Below are positions 8,428 through 16,576 of a stretch of DNA of 64,000 nt, in pieces (within the stretch, counting starts at the first letter, position 1; every line of letters starts with the position of its first letter). The stretch covers positions 1 to 64,000 of the forward strand of contig MWYV01000038.1 in NCBI GenBank assembly GCA_002050435.1. Direction: 5' to 3'. The DNA comes from Chitinophagales bacterium 33-2 (GTDB taxonomy: Bacteria > Bacteroidota > Bacteroidia > Chitinophagales > Chitinophagaceae). Below the pieces are notes generated by a model. The model had not been told where the DNA came from and made no database searches. It was given only the letters and a program-made list of their open reading frames with translations. The translations under genes and the position numbers were made by a program.

Positions 8428-9954
8428 ATGAAAGCTAATAAAATAATTTGCCCCATTTTTTTATGTCTTTTTGTTTTTCAGCTTTTGGGAACGTTCTCCT
8501 TCGCTCAATCCGACAGTTCACAGGAACGTTTTCAAAAGATCCTTCGGCTCAAATCCCTGGTAGATACACTCTACCAGGATCACTATAACAATCAAAACCT
8601 GCCCGGACTCTCTTACGCAGTGATGGTTGACGAAAAAATTGCATTTATAACAGGTGCCGGTTACCAAAACATACAATCAAAAACAAAAGTTTCGGCCAAT
8701 TCAGTTTTTCGCATTGCTTCCATGACCAAAAGTTTTACCGCGCTTGCCATTTTAAAATTAAGGGATGAAGGAAAATTGAAACTTGATGATGCTTCCCGTT
8801 TATATGTGCCTGAAATGATGGATTGGAAACACAGGCTTTCTTCATCGCCCATAACCATCCGGCAGCTGCTTACGCACATGGCGGGATTCCCTGAAGACAA
8901 TCCCTGGGGGGACAGGCAATTAAGCAGGAGTGAAGCAGAACTGAGTGCGCTGCTGATCAGCCAACCCGCTATGTCCAATGCACCGGGGATGGAGTTTGAA
9001 TACAGCAATCTTGGATATGCCCTATTAGGCAGGATCATAAAAAATATTTCAGGACAATCGTACCAGGAATACATCAGCAACCAGATCCTGAATCCACTTG
9101 GTATGCATCAAACTTATTGGGAAGTGAACAACGTGCCGGCAAACCAGCTTGCACAGGGATATAGAAGATCCGGTACGGTTTATCATAAAGAACCCATTCT
9201 TCCTGATGGTTCTTTTGCTTCCATGGGCGGCATGCTGACCACTATGGTGGATTTTGTGAAATATATGCAGCTCCACATGCAAGCATGGTCCGGTGGTGAA
9301 GACAGCACGTTGTTCGTTTTAAAGTCCACCCTGCGCGAAATGCACATGCCGCATACCATTAGTGGTTTGAATACCGGTTTCCAGCTTTTATCCAACAATA
9401 CCTGTGCTCTTGTTGCGGGATACAGCTATGGGTTAAGATGGTGGAAGGACTGCAGCAATAAAAATTATGCTGGGCACAGCGGGGGGCTGCCCGGTTATGG
9501 CAGCAACTGGATGTTCCTGCCGGAATATGGCATCGGCATTGTTGCTTTTTCAAATGTGACGTATGCCTCCTTCACAAATTTTCATATTTCTGTTTTGGAC
9601 ACCCTTATAAAAAGGTCGGGAATCAACAGGGCGGTTGCTAGTTCTGACATCCTGGAGTCCAGGAAAAAGGTGCTGCTCACTTTCCTTCCTGAATGGAAAA
9701 ACGCAGTAGGTTCAGGCATTTTTGCAGAAAACTTTTTTTCAGATCAGCCTTTGGAAGAATTGAAGCGTACCACCGCCACCATTTTTAATCAAATTGGCAG
9801 GATCAAAAACATTGGTGTTTTGGTTCCCACGAACCAACTCAGAGGTAGTTTTATTTTATATGGTGAGAAGGGAAGTGCTGAAGTGTTTTTTACACTTTCA
9901 CCGGAGCATCTGCCCAGGATCCAGCATTTCAGGATCCGATCCATCAGTAAGTAA
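8428..9954 (+). CDS. Serine hydrolase, class C beta-lactamase / D-Ala carboxypeptidase fold
   Basis: A 508-aa secreted protein: signal peptide residues 1-26, then a penicillin-binding-protein-like domain. Catalytic motifs are S98-M-T-K101, Y-S-N in FEYSNLGYALLGR, and an H-S-G-G triad box (GHSGGLPGYGSNW) replacing KTG. This pattern fits esterase, DD-peptidase or D-aminopeptidase relatives as well as beta-lactamase, so resistance should not be inferred. About 110 residues beyond the catalytic domain form a C-terminal lipocalin-like or beta-rich extension. Its 3' end overlaps the convergent DUF418 gene by 11 bp, and it is divergent from the D-aminoacylase-like gene. Confidence 0.88.
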   Translation: MKANKIICPIFLCLFVFQLLGTFSFAQSDSSQERFQKILRLKSLVDTLYQDHYNNQNLPGLSYAVMVDEKIAFITGAGYQNIQSKTKVSANSVFRIASMTKSFTALAILKLRDEGKLKLDDASRLYVPEMMDWKHRLSSSPITIRQLLTHMAGFPEDNPWGDRQLSRSEAELSALLISQPAMSNAPGMEFEYSNLGYALLGRIIKNISGQSYQEYISNQILNPLGMHQTYWEVNNVPANQLAQGYRRSGTVYHKEPILPDGSFASMGGMLTTMVDFVKYMQLHMQAWSGGEDSTLFVLKSTLREMHMPHTISGLNTGFQLLSNNTCALVAGYSYGLRWWKDCSNKNYAGHSGGLPGYGSNWMFLPEYGIGIVAFSNVTYASFTNFHISVLDTLIKRSGINRAVASSDILESRKKVLLTFLPEWKNAVGSGIFAENFFSDQPLEELKRTTATIFNQIGRIKNIGVLVPTNQLRGSFILYGEKGSAEVFFTLSPEHLPRIQHFRIRSISK

Positions 9955-11227
9955 CTACAGGATGGTTTTCAGTTTTTTCTTCCTGCTTTCTTTTTGTAAA
10001 ACTTTGCCATTTTTTATAGGTTGCGCTTCGCCACAACCATTCCACAGGACCATATTGAAAATAGTTTAACCAGATCCTGCTGACAATAATCTGAAAGAGG
10101 AAAACAGATGTGGCAAGCAAGGCACCATAGGCCGCACCCAATTTTCCCATCATATTGAGTCCAAAAGGTAAAAAGAATATCGTGGCCACAAGGGATTGGA
10201 GTATGTAATTGGTGAACGCCATTTTTCCTACAGGGGCTAAAACTTTCACTACAAACTTTCCAATACCCGAAGCTGCCAGCAAAAAGAAAAGTGCCATGTA
10301 GGCGAGTGCCTGAGGTGCTACTCCAATGGCATAGGCTATAGTACGATGCCATCCCATTAATTTCAATCCATAATATTCACCCTGATCTTTCATTACCATG
10401 TTGCTCATCATATAATTAGCGGGCAGGCCAACGAGTAGTCCTGCCAGGGCAATGATGGAAAGCAGCCGGTAATTTTTAAGTATGGTTTTATACCTTCCCT
10501 TTCTACCCATTAAAAAACCAAGAATAAACATGCCCAGTACTTTAGAAATCCTTGATTGAAAGAACAGGTCACTAAACCTCCAGAAAAAACCTGCAATGTT
10601 TGTTTTGATCAGATCAAAATAATTCATGTTCGCTAAAAAAAGCTTCCATTCTTCCAGTGAGTTGATGTTATTTAATCTTGAATCCACCCAGATGCCGGTA
10701 TCGTTTAAAAGTTGCTGTGGCGCCGATGCAGGTGGCCATATCATTTTGATATAGTAGAGCAATACCGGAGAAAGAATGAGAAGAATAGCAGTAATGAATA
10801 AGGTACGGTCCTTCCATTTGCGGATGGCCAAAAGAACAAAACCTAACATAGCATAAAAAGCAACAATATCGCCGATCCATAAAAAAACGATATGGGAAAG
10901 TCCAAGAACCAACATAAAAAACAACCGGCGCCGCGCAAATGAAATGGCCTTTAACTGGTTTTCTTCCCTGCGCTGTATCTGCAATGCAATGCCCCAGCCA
11001 AATAAGAAACTAAAGATGGAATAAAACTTTCCTTCGAGCAGCATGTGATCAAGAAACCGGACATTATTGTCTAAAGAGGTAAAGTAAGGTCCTGTTCCGA
11101 CAGGTTCGGACAAAAAATTAAAGCCGGGGATATTTGCAATAAAGATCCCCAAAAGAGCAAGCCCTCTCAGGGCATCCATGGAAATTAACCGATCAGAATT
11201 TTTTAAGGGAGCAAAAGCAGTTGGCAT
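9944..11227 (-). CDS. DUF418 (YeiB-like) integral membrane protein
   Basis: An inner-membrane protein of about 427 aa with roughly ten hydrophobic segments. The N-terminal RLISMDALRGLALLGIFIANIPGF is the signature of the DUF418/YeiB acyltransferase-3-like group, and the C-terminal FTNYILQSL...GPVEWLWRSATY segment is the DUF418 domain itself. The frame opens with TTG at 11236, but ATG 11227 gives the usual start. Function is unproven; relatives may transfer acyl groups or transport small molecules. It converges with the serine hydrolase with an 11-bp overlap, so neither has room for a terminator. Confidence 0.88.
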   Translation of the reverse strand: MPTAFAPLKNSDRLISMDALRGLALLGIFIANIPGFNFLSEPVGTGPYFTSLDNNVRFLDHMLLEGKFYSIFSFLFGWGIALQIQRREENQLKAISFARRRLFFMLVLGLSHIVFLWIGDIVAFYAMLGFVLLAIRKWKDRTLFITAILLILSPVLLYYIKMIWPPASAPQQLLNDTGIWVDSRLNNINSLEEWKLFLANMNYFDLIKTNIAGFFWRFSDLFFQSRISKVLGMFILGFLMGRKGRYKTILKNYRLLSIIALAGLLVGLPANYMMSNMVMKDQGEYYGLKLMGWHRTIAYAIGVAPQALAYMALFFLLAASGIGKFVVKVLAPVGKMAFTNYILQSLVATIFFLPFGLNMMGKLGAAYGALLATSVFLFQIIVSRIWLNYFQYGPVEWLWRSATYKKWQSFTKRKQEEKTENHPVVTY

Positions 11228-11323
11228 TGTAAACAAATAATATTAAATCTAAATACTACTTTCCGCAGTTGCAAATTTTATTCTTAAAGTGTTGAAAATG
11301 ATTATTCCGAAAAAAAATCTTTT

Positions 11324-11860
11324 TTATTTAGAACTGTCTCCAACAAACCATTGCTCTTTATTTCTGAAAAGCACATTAAAAGTGGTGAGGGTACCATAGA
11401 TCCTGGTGATGTATTGCTGGAGGTTTACTTTTTCTTCATCAGAAAGTTTTTTATGCGCATTGACCTGCTGTTCCATCACGCGCAGCCTGTCGCGGAGCAT
11501 GACTATTTTATGAAAAAAATCTTCAATCGGCACTTCCTTTGGTTTAAGCGATTTGTCGGCTGGTTGTAAAATCATGATGCCGCCCTGCCAGCGGTCACCG
11601 ATAGGAACCACTTCTGAAATTCCACCCCACAATCTTAAAATTTTTAAAAGGGAGCGTTCAACATCGGAATGGGTTTCAATCTCCTCACTTACATTTTCCG
11701 GAATGATCTCTTCAAGATGCGCATCATTTTTATCAATTTCTTTTATCCCGTGGTAGATAAAAGAAATTAAATAGGTAGCATACCTGATTCCTACAATCAC
11801 TCCCGGCCCGTGTTGAGTGTGTTGCAGTCTTGTGCCGATACCAAGGTTCAGTTGATCCAT
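11324..11860 (-). CDS. Conserved hypothetical protein with N-terminal SH3-like segment
   Basis: A 178-aa cytoplasmic protein. The first 50 residues (LNLGIGTRLQHTQHGPGVIVGI) look like a small SH3-like barrel of the kind in CarD/TRCF or DUF3553 proteins, built around GxxVxHxxxGxGxV. The C-terminal half is helical (residues 118-160). There is no catalytic motif or signal peptide. It could contact nucleic acid or protein, but that is only a fold-level guess. It stands 34 bp upstream of the 12-kb secreted-protein gene on the same strand. Confidence 0.55.
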   Translation of the reverse strand: MDQLNLGIGTRLQHTQHGPGVIVGIRYATYLISFIYHGIKEIDKNDAHLEEIIPENVSEEIETHSDVERSLLKILRLWGGISEVVPIGDRWQGGIMILQPADKSLKPKEVPIEDFFHKIVMLRDRLRVMEQQVNAHKKLSDEEKVNLQQYITRIYGTLTTFNVLFRNKEQWFVGDSSK

Positions 11861-11894
11861 AAAAGAAAATTAATAGCGAAGATAAAGTGTGCCG

Positions 11895-12641
11895 TCAAAA
11901 GCCGCGTTTGGAATTAAAGGCAATGCCTGCATTCTTAATGTACAGCTGAAAATCGTATTCGGTGGTGAAAAGGCAAAATTCATACGCGGGCCGGTAGGTG
12001 ACCATAAATTGTTCAAGGGCAGCGCTGTCAAGACCTGTCAATCGCCTGACCAGCGGCTTATTAAAGCGGTGATCTACAAATTTTTCTTTCTCCTGTTCCA
12101 GCAGTCTTTCCCTGAAACGTTCCATCGATTTGTTTTTCCTGAATTGGAATACCCTGATCAGTTCCTGTATATCTATGCCAGCCCCTGTTGAATTCACAGA
12201 GGTCATGGAGGCAAGATCTGGTCTTCTGAAATCAAACACTTTTTTATAATCATTCCTGTTTTGCAAGGAGTCTTGTTTATAAATTCTTGTCCGGATCTTT
12301 ACTTCAGGCAATATATTTCCTTTGGTGATCATGTTCAGGTTGAGCGCAATGTCGAATTGAGATATATCAGCGATCTTCAAAACCGGGTATTTTGGTGTGG
12401 GTCTTCCCAGGAATGAAAACCAGATGGTATCAATTTCACTAACCTCTATGCTATAACGGCCCAGCGTATCTGAAATGGATAATTTGCCGGAAGAACTCAA
12501 TACCGTAACAGATTCCACTGTATGATTCCGGGAACTGTCAAATACAGTTCCTTTGACCTTGTACTGTGCTAAAGAAGAGGCGGGAAAAAAAAGAGTGCAG
12601 CCTCCTGCAATTAAAAAAATATGGAAAATCCTGTTCTTCAA
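11895..12641 (-). CDS. Secreted protein with carboxypeptidase-like regulatory domain
   Basis: A 248-aa protein with a signal peptide ending near residue 25 (FPASSLAQ). A CarboxypepD_reg-like Ig-fold follows: YKVKGTVFDSSRNHTVESVTVLSSSG...DTLGRYSIEV, the motif order of the TonB-receptor N-terminal domain but without a barrel. The C-terminal half is charged and helical. The only in-frame start before the signal sequence is TTG 12641, so a TTG start is likely. Such stand-alone proteins are common in Chitinophagaceae. The role is unknown, probably at the cell envelope. Confidence 0.75.
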   Translation of the reverse strand: MKNRIFHIFLIAGGCTLFFPASSLAQYKVKGTVFDSSRNHTVESVTVLSSSGKLSISDTLGRYSIEVSEIDTIWFSFLGRPTPKYPVLKIADISQFDIALNLNMITKGNILPEVKIRTRIYKQDSLQNRNDYKKVFDFRRPDLASMTSVNSTGAGIDIQELIRVFQFRKNKSMERFRERLLEQEKEKFVDHRFNKPLVRRLTGLDSAALEQFMVTYRPAYEFCLFTTEYDFQLYIKNAGIAFNSKRGF

Positions 12642-12836
12642 TTCTGAGTTTGCAGCAAATAACTAAAAAATATCCTAATGGATTGGTAAATGGCAGGTCT
12701 GCGGCTGGGGGAGGTAAAAAATCCTCAACCCGCTTTAATTCATAAAACCACATCATTATAAATTATTGATTCTCGCGACCTTAATTCAAATATCCTTTTT
12801 GGCACAGGATTTTAAGCACATAATAAAACGGCAGGT

Positions 12837-13154
12837 ATGAAAAATACAGAGTTTACAATGTCCGGAACCAACAACCAGGGACTGCAAAATGTGTTAATTG
12901 AAAAGCCTTTAAATAATGAAGTGAAGCACGTGAACGGCAATTATGCCGACCCTGATGAGGATGAGGAGGAAGAGGAGGAAGATCTGATTTTAGGCGATGA
13001 AGATGAACTGGAAGGGGATGAGGAAGAATTTGAAGTTGAATTGGAAGAAGACATCGATCCGGCTATTGATGGAAAAGATATCGACGATGCGGATGATCTG
13101 ATTATTGATCCCGATGATGACCCTGACGAGGACGATGAAGATGATGACCTGTGA
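12837..13154 (+). CDS. Highly acidic small protein
   Basis: A 105-aa protein whose last 65 residues are almost entirely Asp and Glu in low-complexity blocks (DEDEEEEEEDL near 41-51; a D/E-only tail at 94-104). The first 40 residues are ordinary and polar. There is no signal peptide and no recognised domain. It is followed by a strong hairpin terminator 14 bp after the stop, which supports a real single-gene transcript. An acidic tail like this could mimic DNA or bind basic proteins or metal ions; none of that is shown. An alternative start at Met8 (12858) is possible. Confidence 0.65.
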   Translation: MKNTEFTMSGTNNQGLQNVLIEKPLNNEVKHVNGNYADPDEDEEEEEEDLILGDEDELEGDEEEFEVELEEDIDPAIDGKDIDDADDLIIDPDDDPDEDDEDDDL

Positions 13155-13167
13155 AAACAGACATTTT

Positions 13168-13193
13168 AAGAGGCTTACTTAGGTAAGCCTCTT
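13168..13193 (+). terminator. Hairpin terminator after the acidic protein
   Basis: A perfect 11-bp stem, AAGAGGCTTAC / GTAAGCCTCTT, with a TTAG loop begins 13 bp after the stop. It is followed by a short pyrimidine run rather than a long T-tract, so it may terminate or stabilise the transcript end. Confidence 0.7.
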
Positions 13194-13443
13194 CCCTTAA
13201 AATTAACCAGGTAATAACCGCCTCAGTCTTTACAAACCACTTTGGCCTAAAAATGATCGTGCACCAAAAAGCCTCAATTTATATGTGGGCAAAAAATCGA
13301 CTACTCTTAAAAAAATCTGCTCCAGTGATGATACAGTCGGCCCAGAACTGCCTATATTAATCCATGCTCCTTCCAGGAAATAAAAAAGGGCTAGTACAAC
13401 CTACTGAACATGAAATGCGTCATTATTGCGCAAAAAAATAAAA

Positions 13444-13773
13444 ATGAATCATCTTTTTAAGAAGCGGAATAGGTTACCTGCAGTTCAAAAGCCAATGCCC
13501 TCACTGGGTTTTTGCATTATAATGGACTTATTAGGTTGCGCCAGTTACCTTTTACCTTTTTTTGGTGAATTTTTTGACCTTTTGTGGGCGCCAATTTCTG
13601 CGCTTATTTTTATGCGCACTTTTGGCGGCGCAAGAGGCATTTTTGGTGGTGCTTTTAATTTCATTGAAGAATTGTTACCAGGACTGGACATCATCCCTAC
13701 ATTCACCATCAGCTGGTTTTTGCTTTATTATAAAAGAAACAATCAGGGTTTCACTATACCTACGCTCAGGTAA
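13444..13773 (+). CDS. Conserved small membrane protein
   Basis: About 109 aa with two or three hydrophobic segments (PSLGFCIIMDLLGCASYLLPFF, LLWAPISALIFMRTFGG, and IIPTFTISWFLLYY). It is probably an inner-membrane protein with a short basic N-terminus. The upstream in-frame TTG at 13426 is less likely than ATG 13444. The 3' end overlaps the convergent nagA stop by 8 bp. I recognise no family and infer no function. The pattern of conserved Gly and Pro argues for a real protein. Confidence 0.65.
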   Translation: MNHLFKKRNRLPAVQKPMPSLGFCIIMDLLGCASYLLPFFGEFFDLLWAPISALIFMRTFGGARGIFGGAFNFIEELLPGLDIIPTFTISWFLLYYKRNNQGFTIPTLR

Positions 13774-14863
13774 GGGCAGTAATGAATTCTGATTGCTGGT
13801 TGAAAACAAGCAGGCTCCCACTGTAACCGGGCGCAATTCTTCCATATTGTTTATCTGCTCCAAGCAATTGTGCGGGATACAAACTGCACATGCGGTGGGC
13901 TTCACCCTTTTCAATACCTGCCTGTTTTACCAGGTTATTAAAAGCCTGGTTCATGCTAAGTGCCGATCCGCTGAGGGTGCCATTACATTCATACCGGTCC
14001 ACATTCAGTACATGCTGGTAAGGCCCGGTGGCAGTTGATGTAACAGCATCCGTAATAGCAAACAACCTTGCTCCCATTTTCATTTTTGCAATAATCAACA
14101 TATTGTAATCCACATGATGCCCATCCGGTATGATGCTGGCCTTTACAGTGGAATGTAAAAATGCTGCTGCCGGCAACCCGGGTGCGCGGTGGTGCATGCT
14201 GCTCATGGCATTGAACAAATGAGTAACCGCATCAATTCCGGAATCAAATGAGCGCATCGCTGTTTCAAAATCTGCATCTGTATGGCCTGCTGACACCACG
14301 ATACCTGCGCTCTGGATGTATTCAATTATTTCAACAGAGCAAACTTCGGGTGCCAAAGTGATCATAGTAATGTTTTCACTTCCGTAATCCAGCAAGGCTT
14401 TTACTTCCTCTATTGATGGAACACGAATCCACTCTTCTTTATGAGCGCCTTTCCTGGCAGGATGGATCCATGGTCCTTCAATATGCAATCCATGCACGCC
14501 CTTTCCTCCCGATTGCTTAAACGCGCGAACAGCATCAATACATGATTTGATTACATCAGTGGTGTTTGTAGCGACTGTAGGCTGGAATAACGCCGTTCCG
14601 GCTGAAGCAAAACTGTTTGCCATCACGGAAAGCGTTTCCTCCGTTGGATCTACAGATAACAATCTTCCTTCTGCACCATACACCTGCACGTCGACAAAGG
14701 CAGGGTATAAAATACAATCCTTAAAATGTTTAACTGGAATACCTTCGCCCACCTGATGCTGTGGAACTACCTCCTTCACAAGTTGATCTTCAACAATTAC
14801 AGCTAAGCCGTCAACAAAACCTTCCCCGGTAAAAATACCTGTTGCAGAATATGCCTGTACCAT
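13766..14863 (-). CDS. nagA: N-acetylglucosamine-6-phosphate deacetylase
   Basis: Converts GlcNAc-6-phosphate to glucosamine-6-phosphate and acetate in the cytoplasm, in cell-wall amino-sugar recycling. The 365-aa protein has the family motifs HIEGPW (residues 128-133), GHTDA, THLFNAMS, PDGHHV, ITDAV and a C-terminal LSGSALSM. The first metal-site strand reads FVDVQVYGAEG, that is QxY instead of HxH, as in the single-metal E. coli-type enzymes (QxN). It starts 4 bp after the AsmA-like gene stop, so it is the last gene of the kinase-regulator-AsmA-AsmA operon. This placement links amino-sugar recycling to an envelope-sensing system. Confidence 0.92.
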   Translation of the reverse strand: MVQAYSATGIFTGEGFVDGLAVIVEDQLVKEVVPQHQVGEGIPVKHFKDCILYPAFVDVQVYGAEGRLLSVDPTEETLSVMANSFASAGTALFQPTVATNTTDVIKSCIDAVRAFKQSGGKGVHGLHIEGPWIHPARKGAHKEEWIRVPSIEEVKALLDYGSENITMITLAPEVCSVEIIEYIQSAGIVVSAGHTDADFETAMRSFDSGIDAVTHLFNAMSSMHHRAPGLPAAAFLHSTVKASIIPDGHHVDYNMLIIAKMKMGARLFAITDAVTSTATGPYQHVLNVDRYECNGTLSGSALSMNQAFNNLVKQAGIEKGEAHRMCSLYPAQLLGADKQYGRIAPGYSGSLLVFNQQSEFITALT

Positions 14864-14867
14864 AATG

Positions 14868-16541
14868 CTATAAAGATCCTGAACTTAACATGATTTCCTG
14901 CATTCCTGCAAAGATGGATCGCCAGACCATCCCAAAAAAGCTCTGGTCATTAAGGCGCATGAACTTTGCACCTCTTGCCACTCTTGTATTTCCATTCAGG
15001 GGATTATGGTTATACACAATAAACCTGTTAACCGCTTTTGAAATAAAACCGCGCGACTCTCTTGTGCCTTCGTCCCTGCTGATTTCCTTAATGGTAATGC
15101 TAAAATCATTGTAGGTCATGTCCAGGTTGCAATACCCATTGTTATCATCAGCCGTTATAGCAAAATCAACCTTGTGTATTTGAAGTGAATTGATCTGTAT
15201 CTGTGCAAGCGGAACTGAAATCACATTCAGTTGCGCACCTTTCATATTTCCCACCTGACCTTTTACATTGAATTGTCCATTAGAAGAATCCAGGTGAAAA
15301 TTAAATAGTGCAGTTATCGGACTGCCAAGTATATTCCCTTTGCCTTCAGCCTTCATTACCGGATCTTTTTGTATCAGCGCTGGCTTGTTTGTAAGGTTGG
15401 TAAAATATAATTGAAGGTCTCTAACTTTTACTTCTCCTTCGAGGCCTGTAATATCACTTTTTTCTGTATAGGTTATGGCCGCATTCTGCAGGCCAATCGC
15501 ACGAATATGCAATGGAACAGAAGCTCCCAGCACCAGTTGGTGGGGATAGTTTCCCACCTTTGTTTTAAAGTTGCGCTCCTGGGTTCTGTCGTGGTAAACT
15601 CGAACTTCCGGATCTTTTACCAGGATGCTGTCAATGTCAAGCTTATCCAAATGAACAAAAGTTTCAGCATGAAGGCCTCTGATTGTCAGCGCTGGTGCTT
15701 TTAAAAAATAAAGAGTTTCTTCCAGTCCCGTTTTTGCATAATGCGCTTCTTTTTCAAGATATGGTCTGAAGTGAAGGTCTTCCACTTCCAGCATTTTTTT
15801 TCCGGAGGAATAATCAATAACTTTTGCAGATAAAACATAATTTGAATCAGCGGTGCGATAGTTAAATTCCTCCAGCTTCACAGCAATTTCCTTTGCATAG
15901 AACAGTCGTGTAGTATCGGCTGCGGAGGTGCTGTCGATCTTTATCTGGTCCAGCTGTGCAAATAGCTGATCAAAGTTTAAATTCAGCGGTCCGGTGGTGT
16001 CCCGACTTATATACCGCAGATTGATACCATCCAGTTTGACCTGGTCAACAACAATGGAATTGATGCCTGGCTGAATTTTTTTCCAGAAGGGAGGTTTTGT
16101 TGTTTTTTTATTTGAACCACTCAACAGCCGTGTCATGGTAATGGATCCCTTCTGAGAAATAATTGCCGCTATTTTCACTCTCTTGTTGAACAGGAACGAA
16201 AGCAGTGAAAGTCCTTTGATCTCACCCTTCACCAGGTCCAGCTCCATGATCGTAGAAGGCAGATCATCCGCCAGCTGAAGCTGCTCATACCGGCTGCTGT
16301 CAACAAACAACCTGAACTGATCCAGTGTGATCTTACCTCCAATAATCTGAACACTAAGGTCTTGCAGTTGGTAATTGTATAAGCTGTCACTTCCATCGAT
16401 CACCATTGCATGTAATCGTTTTCGAACCGCCGGTTCAACTATAGCCGGGCCTGCAATGATCAGAAACATGAAAAAAATAAAAAGAAAACCGCCGATGATC
16501 ATCAGCCACTTCCTGTGGGCGCTTAAAAACTTTTGGATCAT
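14868..16541 (-). CDS. AsmA-like membrane-anchored protein, paralog B
   Basis: A 557-aa protein with one N-terminal membrane helix (residues 13-35) and a large periplasmic region of repeating amphipathic beta strands, in the style of AsmA/DUF748 bridge-like lipid-transfer proteins. The block after the helix (RKRLHAMVIDGSDSLYNYQL...GG.ITLDQFRLFVDSSRY) and the C-terminal block (NRFIVYNHNPLNG...RFMRLNDQSFFGMVWRSIFAGMQ) are closely shared with the adjacent gene. The two are therefore tandem paralogs. It lies 35 bp after paralog A and 4 bp before nagA. A lipid or envelope assembly role is inferred from the fold only. Confidence 0.7.
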   Translation of the reverse strand: MIQKFLSAHRKWLMIIGGFLFIFFMFLIIAGPAIVEPAVRKRLHAMVIDGSDSLYNYQLQDLSVQIIGGKITLDQFRLFVDSSRYEQLQLADDLPSTIMELDLVKGEIKGLSLLSFLFNKRVKIAAIISQKGSITMTRLLSGSNKKTTKPPFWKKIQPGINSIVVDQVKLDGINLRYISRDTTGPLNLNFDQLFAQLDQIKIDSTSAADTTRLFYAKEIAVKLEEFNYRTADSNYVLSAKVIDYSSGKKMLEVEDLHFRPYLEKEAHYAKTGLEETLYFLKAPALTIRGLHAETFVHLDKLDIDSILVKDPEVRVYHDRTQERNFKTKVGNYPHQLVLGASVPLHIRAIGLQNAAITYTEKSDITGLEGEVKVRDLQLYFTNLTNKPALIQKDPVMKAEGKGNILGSPITALFNFHLDSSNGQFNVKGQVGNMKGAQLNVISVPLAQIQINSLQIHKVDFAITADDNNGYCNLDMTYNDFSITIKEISRDEGTRESRGFISKAVNRFIVYNHNPLNGNTRVARGAKFMRLNDQSFFGMVWRSIFAGMQEIMLSSGSL

Positions 16542-16576
16542 AACTGGTTAAGCAAAAATTTCCTGCCACGTTAATG

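Noticed and set aside
8428-9954. Antibiotic-resistance beta-lactamase
   Set aside because: Class C-fold motifs are shared by many peptidases and esterases; an HSGG box and long C-terminal extension do not support a resistance call.
13766-14863. NagA lacking the HxH strand motif as degenerate
   Set aside because: E. coli-type NagA enzymes also lack it and the other catalytic motifs are intact.
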